From Ancistrus triradiatus (Eukaryota > Chordata > Actinopteri > Siluriformes > Loricariidae), in assembly GCA_025084515.1 (NCBI GenBank), contig JAJAGP010000763.1, positions 124,001 through 188,000 of the forward strand: 64,000 bases of DNA, read 5' to 3'. The position numbers were made by a program, and so were the translations under genes. Below, one piece after another: positions 25,901 to 34,179 of this stretch. Position 1 is the first letter of the stretch; each line of letters starts with the position of its first letter. The notes below the pieces were generated by a model, which was given only the letters and a program-made list of their open reading frames with translations, had not been told where the DNA came from and ran no database searches.

Positions 25901-27381
25901 ACTGAAATAAAAGCCACGGTCTCCGCACACAAACTGGAGCGTGTCCACTAGCTCCGCCCCGCAAAGCGTCTCAGGCCCCGCCCTCACAGCAACCGGCATC
26001 AGTGCGAGCGCGCACAGCAGCAGCAGCAGCAGCGGAGCGGGCGCGCGGCCGAGAGACACGCAGCGCATGATCCACTGCTTCCAAGCATCCAAGAGAGTGA
26101 GAGAAGAAAGCAAGTTCAGAAACTCAGAAAGCAAGTTCAAAAACTCTCACACACACACACACACATTTATCACATCTGTCATCAGAACTCGACAGTAGAC
26201 CTGCAGCAGCCTTCTCATGTTCCTAATCATCTCCGGTCTGTCAGACTATTATTAGCTGATGGCAAAGAGCACCCAAACTAACAAAAACTTCAACACACAC
26301 ACACACACACACAAGCGCGCGGTCAGTGAACATATACACTCCTATCACTTTATCACACCTCCTTGTTCCTACACTCATTGCCCATTTCATCAGGTCCACT
26401 TACCATATAGAAGCACTTTGTAGTCCTACAATTCAATTCAGGACCCCCACAGATCAAGCACTGTTTGGACGGTGGATCATTCTCAGCACTGCAATGGCAC
26501 GGATGTGTTAGTGTGTGTTCAGCTGGTATGATATGATTAGACACAGCAGTACTCTCATTGTGCACTCTATTATGGAAACTCCATATCTATGCAGTGCTGA
26601 GAATGATCCACCACCCAAATAGTGCATTTAGTCATTTAGCAAATAGTACCTGGTGCAAGGTGGTCCTGTGGGGGACCGGACCATTAGACACCAGAGTATA
26701 GGGGATTAACAAAGTATGTCGAGAAACAGAAGGACTACAGTCTGGAAGTGGAATATGGCAAAACGGACAGTGAGTCTAGAAAGAAGGAGGTGCATCTTAC
26801 AATATCATTGATATATTGTAAGATGCACATAATATACAGTATATGAATTACATCAATAACATCCCCTGAAGAAGATTAATAGCACCGAACTGCTCCGTTT
26901 GCTTTTTCTCATTATTTTTAAATATTCATTTAGCAATGTGCACTGCTGAGACACCAAACCCGCGCAGGAAACACTTGACACAATGCACTGAACAGCGCAT
27001 AGGGTGTTTTTACGCACACTCATGATTCAGGAGCACACTGTCGGCTATATGTTCACGACCGATGTTCTAAGCTAATTGTGCGATGCATCAAACGAACTTT
27101 CTTTTACCGGAGCTTGGCGTATGTCTAATCAGACCATTTTCCTAATTGTTTGTGGTGCGCAACTGTGTTTTCCGATATGTGGACATGCATGCAGATCACA
27201 AAACTGTGTCAGTCGTGCTCAAGCATCCTATCCGATCCTAGCTCGAGCTAAACGTGCATCGCCCTGCAGAAATCGGTAGTCGCCGGTGGGTATCGGAGAC
27301 GGCTGGGTTGCAGAGGAAATTGCGCAAAGTTACCTTTAAAGCATCACCCAAATGGCTGTGACTGAAGTGGCATGTAGGCAT
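594..27381 (-). CDS. igf1: igf1, insulin-like growth factor I precursor (gene span, 4 coding exons)
   Basis: Coding exons on the minus strand: 27381-27334, 26074-25903, 3001-2820 and 653-594, totalling 462 nt (153 residues plus stop). IGF-I is a secreted hormone acting through the IGF1 receptor. The joined protein has a leader with a run of six leucines, then a B domain starting GPETLCGAELVD, a 12-residue C domain, an A domain starting GIVDECC, a short D domain and an E peptide ending RSYRM. All six insulin-fold cysteines are present. Phases agree at every junction (0, 1, 0), donors are GTAACT, GTAAGT and GTGAGG, and exon 3 is 182 nt, the size I recall for vertebrate igf1. Introns are about 1.3, 22.9 and 2.2 kb. 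The optional 12-residue E-domain cassette exon of some fish was not seen. The leader is divergent, so a second igf1 locus is possible. Family identity is very secure. Confidence 0.93.
654..1667. other. igf1 intron 3, 3' part, no feature recognised
   Basis: About 1 kb of AT-rich intron with no recognisable exon or repeat, apart from the (GA)n that forms the acceptor pyrimidine tract of the last exon on the minus strand. Confidence 0.5.
1668..1836 (-). repeat. tRNA-derived SINE, copy 1
   Basis: Read on the minus strand it starts with an A-box-like TAGCCTAGCGGGT and a B-box GGGTTCAAATCCC, runs through a conserved body, and ends with GCGTCTGCTAAATG and a TTTACA-type tail. This is a pol III SINE structure, inserted in igf1 intron 3 in the sense direction of igf1. 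Confidence 0.75.
1857..2041 (-). repeat. tRNA-derived SINE, copy 2
   Basis: A second copy of the same SINE in the same orientation, about 20 bp from copy 1. It keeps the B box (plus strand GGGATTTGAACCC) and the AGCAGACGCCCTTATCCAGA end, and has an extra segment (AAGGACCCAACAGTGGCAGC) that copy 1 lacks. Confidence 0.75.
2820..3001 (-). CDS. igf1: igf1 coding exon 3 (B end, C, A, D and start of E domain)
   Basis: 182 nt. Acceptor TCCAACAG at 3004-3002 and donor GTGAGG at 2819-2814. The first two bases complete the serine of GFYFS. The peptide continues [43 protein letters not shown] and PRSVREQRHTDSPKTPK. The RxxR-type processing region at the D/E border (KAPRSVR) is kept. Phase 0 at the end joins directly to the E-domain exon. 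Confidence 0.96.
3085..3250 (+). repeat. tRNA-derived SINE, decayed, forward orientation
   Basis: Starts with the A-box-like TGCCACAGCGGTTA, carries a damaged B box (TCTAGGGTAAAAGTC), and ends with TTGTAAGTCGCT, the reverse complement of the SINE ends at 1668 and 1857. It lies just upstream of igf1 exon 3. Confidence 0.6.
3258..3750. repeat. palindromic MITE-like element, copy M1
   Basis: Left half contains GGTGGATCATTCTCAGCACT; right half contains its reverse complement (AGAATGATCCACCACTC), so the element is a long inverted repeat. The centre carries GTGTTAGTGTGTG and AGCAGTGCTGCTGGAGTTTT with a reversed counterpart. Three more copies occur at 20795, 26330 and 58430. No protein is encoded. 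Confidence 0.7.
4789..4827. repeat. (AATG)n microsatellite
   Basis: About nine tandem tetranucleotide units with one substitution near the end. Confidence 0.9.
4895..4960. repeat. (TA)n-rich low-complexity tract
   Basis: Alternating TA/AT run with few interruptions inside igf1 intron 2. Confidence 0.85.
5673..6305 (+). repeat. 5' LTR of nested retrotransposon
   Basis: Begins TGTTATGAGC and ends near AAACA. A TATA-like TATAAGAG lies at 5811-5818. The tail (AGCTAACTGCAATTAGGTCC) recurs in the 3' LTR. Confidence 0.65.
6788..6908 (+). repeat. tandem ~30-bp coding minisatellite in LTR element
   Basis: Four imperfect units built on GAACCTTGCCCCATGCCTGG. In one frame they encode repeats of the form PVEPCPMPG / VKPCPLPG. 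It lies in the gag-like internal region of the retroelement. Confidence 0.75.
7063..7796 (+). repeat. 3' LTR of nested retrotransposon
   Basis: Begins TGTTATGAGC and shares ACCGGTATGGC, CCCCGCATTCACCCTCACCA and GAACTAACTGCAATTGGGTC with the 5' LTR. It holds a segment around 7370-7680 that the 5' LTR lacks, so the two LTRs have diverged by indels as well as substitutions. Confidence 0.65.
9177..10498. other. igf1 intron 2 stretch, nothing recognised
   Basis: About 1.3 kb between two transposons; no exon-like sequence with splice sites and no repeat that I can name. Confidence 0.45.
10499..11697. mobile_element. pogo-like MITE with TIR CAGTGGTAtCTCGG (copy E1)
   Basis: The left end CAGTGGTATCTCGGGTCTCG follows TA at 10497; the right end CGAGGTACCACTG is followed by TA at 11698. 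Both ends are inverted copies and the TA duplication fits Tc1/mariner/pogo insertion. The inner sequence shares blocks with copies E2 (51514) and E3 (56918). It encloses LINE reverse-transcriptase sequence at 11042-11374 that E2 lacks. The pogo assignment is an inference. Confidence 0.7.
11042..11374 (+). pseudogene. LINE reverse-transcriptase fragment (L2-like)
   Basis: An open stretch of about 108 codons reads as the middle of a non-LTR reverse transcriptase: LVLVDLSAAFDTIGHDVLL (the AFDT block with catalytic D), LSWFKSYLTDRYQFV, and GVPQGSVLGPLLFSLY. The FADD block and C-terminus are missing, so it is a truncated retrotransposon remnant within repeat E1. Confidence 0.88.
12060..12990 (+). 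mobile_element. Tc1/mariner-like transposon fossil, family C, copy C1
   Basis: A degraded transposase reads on the plus strand around 12590-12890: SPDLLPIEYLWHQLGWQLW then SVQDLQDQLQHLW, the last part of a DDE domain (E of the triad within the PIEYLW motif). Copies C2 (34754, reversed) and C3 (49834) share the sequence. Borders are approximate. Confidence 0.7.
12991..13924. other. igf1 intron 2 stretch, nothing recognised
   Basis: No supported exon, repeat or RNA gene seen. Confidence 0.4.
13925..14535. repeat. Tc1/mariner-type non-autonomous repeat
   Basis: Contains AGAAAGAGTTGGGACAGTATG near its left end and CAAAATTCTCCACACATTCTC plus GGGGACAGGTCAGGACTGCAG further in, blocks I recall from repeated teleost DNA elements. 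No transposase frame is left. Family and ends uncertain. Confidence 0.45.
14539..15510 (+). mobile_element. LINE 3' end (L2-like 3' UTR), copy S1
   Basis: About 970 bp with no open frame, ending in the block CAATGCTCCATTGTAAAAAGCGCTATATAAATAAA and then a (TTGAC)n-type short tandem tail at about 15490-15510. A reversed near-full copy lies at 38563-39515 and three short pieces elsewhere share the same end. 5' truncation plus a simple-repeat tail fits LINE retrotransposition. Confidence 0.65.
15516..17019 (+). mobile_element. Tc1-like transposon, family B, copy B1
   Basis: The left end CAGTGGGGCGAAAAAAGTAT follows TA. A frame-broken transposase reads on the plus strand (about 15862-16900); NNDPKHTAGAMKEWL and SPDLNPIEHVW preserve the second D and the E of the DDE triad. 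The right repeat stops early (CAGTGGCTG, then TATATA). Inactive. Confidence 0.85.
17468..17875 (-). repeat. two LINE 3'-end fragments, copies S2 and S3
   Basis: At 17468-17640 and 17750-17875 the block TTTTTACAATGGAGCATTGTCTCAAAGCAA appears twice (reverse complement of the S1 end), each preceded by AAGTCAAG-type tail sequence. Both are short 5'-truncated insertions in the minus orientation. Confidence 0.65.
17876..18725. other. igf1 intron 2 stretch, nothing recognised
   Basis: AT-rich sequence without supported genes or repeats. Confidence 0.4.
18726..19990 (-). mobile_element. diverged Tc1-like transposon related to family A
   Basis: Left end GTGTGAAAGTTTGTGGTGCCC, right end GGGTTCACAAACTTACAAGCACCACTG. 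Body order matches family A in the same orientation as A1 and A3 (transposase on the minus strand), but it is much more diverged, with eroded ends, so it is an older insertion or a sister family. Confidence 0.7.
20196..20520 (-). repeat. LINE 3'-end fragment, copy S4
   Basis: Opens with AAGTCAAGTCAAGTCAGG (the reversed tandem tail), then the TTTACAATGGAGCATTGTCTC block and CTTGGGAGGACCAAGACTC, the reverse complement of S1. Confidence 0.7.
20795..21455. repeat. palindromic MITE-like element, copy M2 (most complete)
   Basis: The left arm contains ATATAGATGCACTTTGTAG and GTGTGGATCATTCTCAGCAC; the right arm mirrors these as GCTGAGAATGATCCTCCACC and CTACAAAGTGCTTCTAT. About 660 bp with arms of at least 200 bp, no coding capacity. 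Confidence 0.75.
21810..23046 (+). mobile_element. Tc1-like transposon, family A, copy A2 (5' truncated)
   Basis: Starts inside the element (no left terminal repeat), carries transposase remnants on the plus strand (about 21970-22800) and ends with GTTCACACAAACTTTCAAGCACCGCTG followed by TA. It lacks about 200 bp at the left compared with A6. Confidence 0.8.
23285..25058 (-). mobile_element. Tc1-like transposon, family B, copy B2
   Basis: Both ends present: TA then CAGTGGGGGCG, and TTTTGCCCCACTG then TA. Transposase remnants on the minus strand, including EWLASLQDLNPIEHL and MNGAMYGEI. A segment near 24510-24660 looks partly duplicated (GCCTGCTGCAGGTCTACAAT occurs twice), which explains its length of 1,774 bp against about 1,600 for B4. 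Confidence 0.85.
25059..25896. other. igf1 intron 2, 5' part, nothing recognised
   Basis: Intronic sequence directly after exon 2; no repeat or exon recognised. Confidence 0.45.
25903..26074 (-). CDS. igf1: igf1 coding exon 2 (signal peptide and most of B domain)
   Basis: 172 nt. Acceptor GAAGCAG follows a CT-rich stretch and the exon opens TGG-ATC-ATG (W-I-M-R-C). The hydrophobic leader core (APLLLLLLCALALMPVAVRA) ends where mature GPETLCGAELVD begins, followed by TLQFVCGDRGFYF. The exon stops after one base of the next serine codon, with donor GTAAGT at 25902-25897. A second in-frame ATG at 26068-26066 would give a shorter, still functional-looking leader; alternative leader starts are known for igf1. 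Confidence 0.94.
26149..26165. repeat. short (CA)n tract
   Basis: Eight CA units in igf1 intron 1, close to the exon 2 acceptor. Confidence 0.85.
26292..26313. repeat. short (AC)n tract
   Basis: About eleven AC units in igf1 intron 1. Confidence 0.85.
26330..26745. repeat. palindromic MITE-like element, copy M3
   Basis: Shares ATATAGAAGCACTTTGTAGT, GGTGGATCATTCTCAGCACT and the mirrored GCTGAGAATGATCCACCACC with M1 and M2, but the centre is shorter. It sits in igf1 intron 1, less than 1 kb from the leader exon. Confidence 0.7.
27334..27381 (-). CDS. igf1: igf1 coding exon 1 (start of leader)
   Basis: Sixteen codons from ATG (27381-27379), reading MPTCHFSHSHLGDALK, then donor GTAACT at 27333-27328. 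In zebrafish, as I recall it, the first coding exon also has 16 codons and reads MSSGHFFQ..DVFK; M, HF, H, D and K can be aligned. It is phase 0 and joins exon 2 as K|WIMRC. This ATG was chosen for the length match and because no in-frame upstream ATG was found. The divergence from other fish makes it the least certain igf1 exon. Confidence 0.68.
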
Positions 27382-28105
27382 CCCCGCGTCTCTCAGACCA
27401 GACGGCAGCACCAACTTGTTCAAAAGTCATTAAAAAGCGGCGAAAATTAGAACGAGAATGCAGCCGGTGTCACGTCTCGATATTCCGACTTTGTTCCATT
27501 GCGCAGACTCGATTCAGAGACGTGAGATTTAGCGGACAGAAGACGGATTTAGGGGAGAAAATCCCTCACATTTATCTACATTACAGAGACATATTCAACA
27601 GGAAACAGCTGGGGCAGCACTCGCCCGCTCCTCGTGCTAAGTTATTCGGTGAGGATTTTGGGCCCGTTTTCAAATTACGTCACCCCCGCCCCCTTTCTCA
27701 GAACCGAACTGAATTTTGATCTCTCCAAGGCTCGCTTCGACCCGGAGTCACCGTGCCACCCGCGCACTGAGCACATCATGCAATGTAATAAGATGCGCCT
27801 TGGACAAAAGACGATGGCTCAAACCAGTTTTACGCACTTTCTGTCACAACTCGTTAGTGGTAGATTCACACAGGCAAGAAAATCATTAGTGTTCACTTAA
27901 CACCTATTGTGTATGTATATTCAACTAGGCACAAAAGAACACTGTACGTATTAATTCAACACTGGTGTTTTGCTATGAAAGTCACCACATAGGTGTTAAT
28001 TCAACATTACTGGTGTTCATTCATTATTGAACACTATTCTATTCCACTCCACATATGAGAACTAACCAGCAACCTATCACACCTGATAGGACCTTTTTGG
28101 GATTA

Positions 28106-28170
<65 letters not shown>

Positions 28171-28660
28171 TTGATGCTTTGGCTGCTCGGCAGAGTTTGG
28201 TCCATGTCGGTCTGGCTGACCGTGGAGGAATGAGCTCTCTCTGCTCTCTCACGAACACACAGCGCATTCATTAAGGGAGTTCCTAGAATGGTTTTGCTCC
28301 ACTGATGTGCAGGAGTAAAGCATAAGGGAGAGAAATAAGCTACCATACGTTGAAGATGGACTGAAAGCAGGCCATGCTGCTGGTACAACTGTCTGCTCAT
28401 ACCTATAGCTTAGCTGTGTTGTCCAAACCCAACTACTTACATTGAACTTATCTGATTTTCCAAAGTCTCCTGTTGTTCTCTAGCTGCCGTTGCCCTTATT
28501 TTTAGCCCTAGCCCGAATTTCCCTCCTACTTTCATTAACTGAAATCAAACTCCTTCATTTTACAACTTAATACCTATCTGCCACATCTGTAACATATTCA
28601 AAATTACCACAGACCATATTTTGAAGTTTTCCTGAACTGACAAAAGAACACAAAGCTCTT
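27382..28660. other. igf1 upstream region, promoter not resolved
   Basis: Contains the igf1 5' UTR and promoter by position. It is less repeat-rich than its surroundings. A repeat-like segment at about 27890-28030 reuses GGTGTTAATTCAACA words, and a (GT)n follows at 28109. I could not place a transcription start or assign factor sites. Confidence 0.4.
28109..28169. repeat. (GT)n microsatellite
   Basis: About 30 uninterrupted GT units upstream of igf1. Confidence 0.95.
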
Positions 28661-28661
28661 T

Positions 28662-29682
28662 TCCACTGATAATCTCCCTCGATCTGGGGCTCCACGCAAG
28701 ATCTCATCCCGTGGGTCAAAACGGTGAGCAAAAATCCCAGAACTACACGGAGGGACCTGATGAATGACCTGCAGAGAGCTGGGACCAAAGTAACAAAGGC
28801 TACCATCAGTAACACACTACGCCGAGAGGGACTCAGATCCTGCAGTGCCAGGCGTGCCCCCCTGCTTAAGCCAGTACATGTCCAGAGGATTGAGAGAAGA
28901 GTATTGGGAGAATATCATGTGGTCAGATGAAACCAAAATAGAACTTTTTGGTAAAAACTCAACTCGTCGTGTTTGGAGGAAGAAGAATGTTGAGCTGCAT
29001 CCCAAGAACACCATACCTACTGTGAAGCATGGGGGTGGAAACATCATGCTTTGGGGCTGTTTTTCTGCAGAGGGAACAGGACGACTGATCCGTGTTAAGG
29101 GAAGAATGAACGGGGCCATGTATGGTGAGATTTTAAGCCAAAACCTCCTTCCATCAGTGACAGCACTGAAGATGGAACGTGGCTGGGGCTTCCAGCATGA
29201 CAATGATCCCAAACACACCGCTCGGGCAACAAAGGAGTGGCTCCGTAAAAAGCATTTCAAGGTCCTGGAGTGGCCTAGTCTCCAGACCTCAGTCCCATAG
29301 AACATTTGTGGAGGGAGTTGAAAGTCCGTGTTGCCCCAAAACATCACTGCTCTAGAGGAGATCTGCATGGAGGAATGGGCCAAAATACCAGCTACAGTGT
29401 GTGCCAATGTGGTGAAGACATTTGACCACTGTCATTGAAAACAAAAGTTATGTTTAATTGAGAATTGAGCTGAAATTTTGTTATTGACCAAATACTTATT
29501 TTCCACCATAATTTACAATTAAATTCTTTAAAAATCCTACAATGTGATTTCCTGGATTTTTTTTCTCATTTTGTCTCTCATAGTTGAAGTGTAGCTATGA
29601 TGAAAATTACAGACCTCTCTCATCTTTCTAAGTAGGAGAACATGCACAATCAGTGACTGACTAAATACTTTTTGCCCCACTG
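28662..29682 (+). mobile_element. Tc1-like transposon, family B, copy B3 (5' truncated)
   Basis: Starts at CACTGATAATCTCCCTCGATC inside the transposase and ends TTTTGCCCCACTG followed by TA. An open stretch of about 150 codons (28845-29300) carries IMWSDETKIELFG (first D), FQHDNDPKHTARATKEWL (second D) and then loses frame before the E motif. DNA-binding domain and left repeat are missing. Confidence 0.87.
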
Positions 29683-29777
29683 TAGTGTATGCAACTGGTG
29701 GATTGAGCATATATTAAAAAAATCAGGAATATTTCTTAAAACAAGTTATAAACTAAAACACTATAGTCACAGTTGTC

Positions 29778-29835
29778 TGTCTTTCTTTCTTTCTTTCTTT
29801 CTTTTTGTCTGTCTGTCTTTCTTTCTTTCTTTAAA
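29778..29835. repeat. (TTTC)n / (TCTG)n microsatellite
   Basis: Imperfect tetranucleotide tract. Confidence 0.9.
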
Positions 29836-30336
29836 TAAACAGTATGGGTCATAGCAAACACAGACTTTAGCAAAAGTGGGTCAGAGCAAATGCTCTCTTC
29901 CAGAGCACAGTGTGCATGATGTAAGAAGAGTGTCACGCAAGCACAGACAAAGAGTGTGAATCTTCAAGGATAAGCTCACTTCACCACTACATGACTCCTT
30001 ACTATCATAGTGTGTTTCTGGAACAAATATCACTTTCCATAATCACAGAAATGTACATGTAAGACAAAAATGCACAGTAAACATTAGACTGGCCAACAGC
30101 TGTTGTGCTTCCTGAAAACATTTGGGATTATTTGATGGATTTTGGGCTGCTGATCATGAAAAACACTTTAAATCACACACCATTTTGTAGATATAACCTA
30201 TTTATGTGATTTCCCATCATGTTCCCATTCCCATTTAAGTCTGAAACTGGACTTTGCTTAAGAAGTATATTTCCCAAAAGCTGGACTTACCAAAGCTACT
30301 TTGGTACCTGGGCAGCAAATGTTGTTTTAGGCATGA

Positions 30337-31290
30337 TTGGGAATGCCTTCAGCCATCAGAACATTGCCACATGATGACAGTTTACTAGTACTGAAACCAC
30401 CAGAGACATGGGGCCTAGATGAGAAAGATGAATATGCTGCAACGCATGAACCAGATGAGGAAAGTGACACTGATCCAGTTGTTGAATCCTTTATGCAGGG
30501 TTATCCTCATTTGATAACGCAGTCAGAATTAAATGACCTGGCACAAGCAGAAGTACTAGGTTCAAGACTGAAAAGGTGCAGTCTGCTGTCTATCTTTTGG
30601 AACAATCCAGAACATTTGACAAACTTTACAAAGGTTGACAACCTTTGTTTCTTCACTGACAAGGATAGATTGTTTGGGCTTTAGGTTTATATTCATGACC
30701 CCTAAAATGGTGTATTTTTAGAGATTCAATGGGGATAGCAGTGCTAAAGGATCACATTATATTAAAAAATAACTGGCCACTCCGTAAGCATTTTGTTCCA
30801 TGACAGAAAAAGGTTGGTGCATAATCCACTTGCTGACCCAACAAATATATTTCTGCCTGCTTGTCATTTAAAAATCAGATTAAACTATGAAATATGAACC
30901 AAGAAGAAGATGGATGTTGCTGACTGAGACAGCATAAATAATGACAGGATTAATTAAGGCATTTTTGTTAGTCCACAAATCAGACAGGTCATCAGTGATA
31001 GGGAGTTTGAAGATTTACTAGTGGGGGCAGAGAAAATGTATAGCATTTATGGATGTTGTTTAGAATTTTACTGTCAACTCAACAGCACCAAACTACATTG
31101 AGGTGATTGACAACGCGTTTAAAGCCATGAAGTGCAATGGCTTTCTGCATTCACAAATCCATTTCTTCCCTGATGATGTTGGTGACGAGGTTGAAAACCA
31201 GTGACAAATATGTTGAAAGGTTTTCCTTTCATGAAAAATTGGTATTAGGGAAAATTGGAATCAATGCTATTGTTGGAGTTTGACACGAGA
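30337..31290 (+). pseudogene. decayed repeat-encoded gene of unknown family
   Basis: A 115-codon open stretch (30337-30684) contains PHLITQSELNDLAQAEVLG and FWNNPEHLTNF. After it, in shifting frames, come SHYIKK then NWPLRKHFV (about 30748), HNPLADPTNIFLPACHLKIR (about 30820), a short block DREFEDLLVGAEK (about 31000) and YIEVIDNAFKAMKC then HSQIHFFPDDVGD (about 31096). From memory, these blocks in this order match a multi-copy protein family of unknown function, probably transposon-derived, found in fish and invertebrate genomes. Stops and frameshifts show that this copy is dead. Confidence 0.62.
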
Positions 31291-31844
31291 GACATCAGAT
31301 GCTGACTCTAACTGAAAATCAGCTGCCAAATAGAAGCTCAGATGACTTAATACAAAGTGTCTGCATTATTCCTACATAATACAGAAAATCTGAAAATATG
31401 CTCACTGATGCCAGTGACCCCTGGGCTAGTACACAAGTGCGAGGAGCCCTCACGTGGACATTTGGAAGGATCCACACAGCCATCAACCTGACACAACTCT
31501 TTGTCTGACCTCTCTTCACCAGAGGCATGACTAGAACCAAAGTGGCTCAATTGGTAGCATTCTGGTTCCCAATACTCAACTTCTCTGATTCGATCCACAC
31601 CTGTGGCATAAGACACCTGTTAGTTATGGAGCTGTAACTGAAAGTGTAGTGCTGTATTGGTCAGTGTTTATAGGTTCCACATAGCTGTCGTCCATACTTA
31701 AGGTGAGTGCAAGACGTGAAAACATTTACGGGGGGACATAGGTTTGATTGCACGGATGTTATTGTGAAAAAAGACTCGTGAAAAGATTTCACTGAATCAT
31801 TGACTGGCTAACCAAATCACTAGTTCTTAAAGCAATTATAAATA

Positions 31845-33361
31845 CAGTGGTGCTTGAAAGTTTGTGAACCCTTTAGAATTTTCTATATTTCTGCATAAAT
31901 ATGACCTAAAACATCATCAGATTTTCACACAAGTCCTACAAGTAGATAAAGAGAACCCAGTTACACAAATGAGATAAAATATTATACTTGGTCATTTATT
32001 TATTGAGGAAAATGATCCAATATTACATATTAGTGAGTGGAAAAAGTATGTGAGCCTCTGCTTTCAGTATCTGGTGTGACCCCCCTGTGCAGCAATAACT
32101 GCAGCTAAACGTTTTCCTGTAGCTGTTGATCAGTCCTGCACACCGGCTTGGAGGAATTTTAGCCCATTCCTCCGTACAGAACAGCTTCAGCCCTGGGATG
32201 TTGGTGGGTTTCCTCCACATTAGCTGCTTCAGGTCCTTCCACAACATTTTCCATTGGATTTAGGTCAGGACTTTGACTTGGCCATTCCAAAACATGAACT
32301 TTATTCTTCTGTAACCATTCTTTGGTAGAACGGCTTGTGTGCTTAGGGTCGTGTCTTGCTGCATGACCCACCCTTCTCTTGAGATTCAGTTCATGGACAG
32401 ATGTCCTGATATTTTCCTTTAGAATTCTCTGATATCATTCAGAATTCATTCTTCCATCAATGAGGGCAAAGCCGTCCTGCCCAGATGCAGCAAAACAGGC
32501 CCAAAACCATGATACTACCACCACCATGTTTCACAGATGGGATAAGGTTCTTATGCTGGAATGCAGTGTTTTTCCTTTCTCCAAACATAACGCTTTCTTT
32601 TTTTTTTTTTAACCAAAAAGTTCTGTTTTGGTCTCATCCATCCACAAAACATTCTTCCAATAGCCTTCTGGCTCGTCCACGGGATCTTTAGCAAACTGCA
32701 GACGAGCAGCAATGTTTCTTTTTGGAGAGCAGTGGCTTTCCTCCTGAAACCCTGCCAATGCCCACCATTGTTGCAATGCATCCTTGCTCTTGGAGTGATC
32801 TTTGTTGGTCGGCCACTCCTGGGGAGGGTAACAATGGTCTGGAATTTCCTCCTCCCATTTGTGCACAATCTGTCTGACTGTGGATTGGTGGAGTCCAAAC
32901 TCTTTAGAGATGGTTTTTGTAACCCTTTCCAGCCTGATGAGCATCAACAACTCTTCTTTCTGAGCTCCTCAGAAATCTCCTTTGTTCGTACCATGATACA
33001 CTTCCACAAACATGTGTTGTGAAGAGCAGACTTTGATAGATCCCTGTTCTTTAAATAAAACAGGGTGCCCACTCACACCTGATTGGCATCCCATTGATTG
33101 AAACAACCTGACTCTAATTTCACCTTCAAATTCACTGCTAATCCTAGAGGTTCACATACTTTTGCCACTCACTAATATGTGATATTGGATCATTTTCCTC
33201 AATAAATAAATGACCAAGTATAATATTTTTGTCTCATTTGTTTAACTGGGTTCTCTTGATCTACTTTTAGGACTTGTGTGAAAATCTGATGATGTTTTAG
33301 GTCATATTTATGCAGAAATATAGAAAATTCTAAAATGTTCACAAACTTTCAAGCACCACTG
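31845..33361 (-). mobile_element. Tc1-like transposon, family A, copy A3 (both ends intact)
   Basis: CAGTGGTGCTTGAAAGTTTG at the left and CAAACTTTCAAGCACCACTG at the right, flanked by TA. The inverted repeats are about 200 bp long. The transposase is on the minus strand (about 32990 down to 32060): ITKTISKEFGLHQSTV-type helix-turn-helix, WMDETKTELFG (first D), DPKHTSRSTKEWLQKNKV (second D) and SPDLNPMENV (E). Frameshifts interrupt it. 1,517 bp. Confidence 0.92.
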
Positions 33362-33363
33362 TA

Positions 33364-34179
33364 TTGTGAGATTATCTGGAACAACATGTTATACCCTGTG
33401 ACTGTCACCTACAAACTCTGGCTAGAATGCACATCTTGTAGGAGCTCAAATTGAAGGGCGCTATTTAAGAAACTGGTGAAATTACTTCCTGAAATAGTTG
33501 CAACTTTTATTATGGTGAGGGGTGCAGTAGCCAAGTGTTGAAAGGAATTATGGTATTATGAAATTATTATTTCAGTGGTGACACATTCATGATACCCATT
33601 GCACGTACTGAAGAAACGCTGTAGTCTAACCAGCGACTCAAGTGTCTGTTTGTGTTTGATCGGCAGGTGTGACCTTCCTGTTTTCATCCCTACTTTGTGC
33701 TCTAATGCATGTATCTGTGAGTAACACCTACAGTCTGCCAGCAGTGCATATTCTGTCCTGTAGAAGCCTGTCTGCTGGCCTCCATGAACCTGATGACCAG
33801 GAGAACCAGCCTTGAAGCCAGGAAGCCAAAAAGTCAAAGACCACAGAGCTGAGAGTAAAGCATAGGCCATAGCATCATATCATCACTGTGATATGCCTCA
33901 GTAAGAAATCTTGCCAGTAACAAAGACAGTTGTGCTAAGCAATGTGAGAGTGAAGGAAAAAAGCTAAGGAAAGCACAAGGTACCTTTAGAGTGCAGTGGT
34001 TGATTGGTTTAACTAATTATTCCTGGTCTGACTGACTATGTAAATCTGAACTGTATTCACTGTTGTATTTACTTTATCATTATGGTATACACTAATTACT
34101 AATCCATGTCTTGTCAGACTCAAGGACTTACTAAATAAAAAGTACATAATAAAAATAAATGTTACATATTTGGTGCAGG
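33364..34179. other. intergenic stretch, nothing recognised
   Basis: No supported gene or repeat. Confidence 0.4.

Noticed and set aside
27522..27900. Overlapping open frames of 65-88 codons upstream of igf1
   Set aside because: Plus-strand frames over the presumed igf1 5' UTR/promoter, without family motif or splice context.
28817..29407. Longest open stretch on the minus strand at this place (196 codons)
   Set aside because: It is the antisense of the Tc1 family B transposase, which reads on the plus strand with recognisable DDE motifs.
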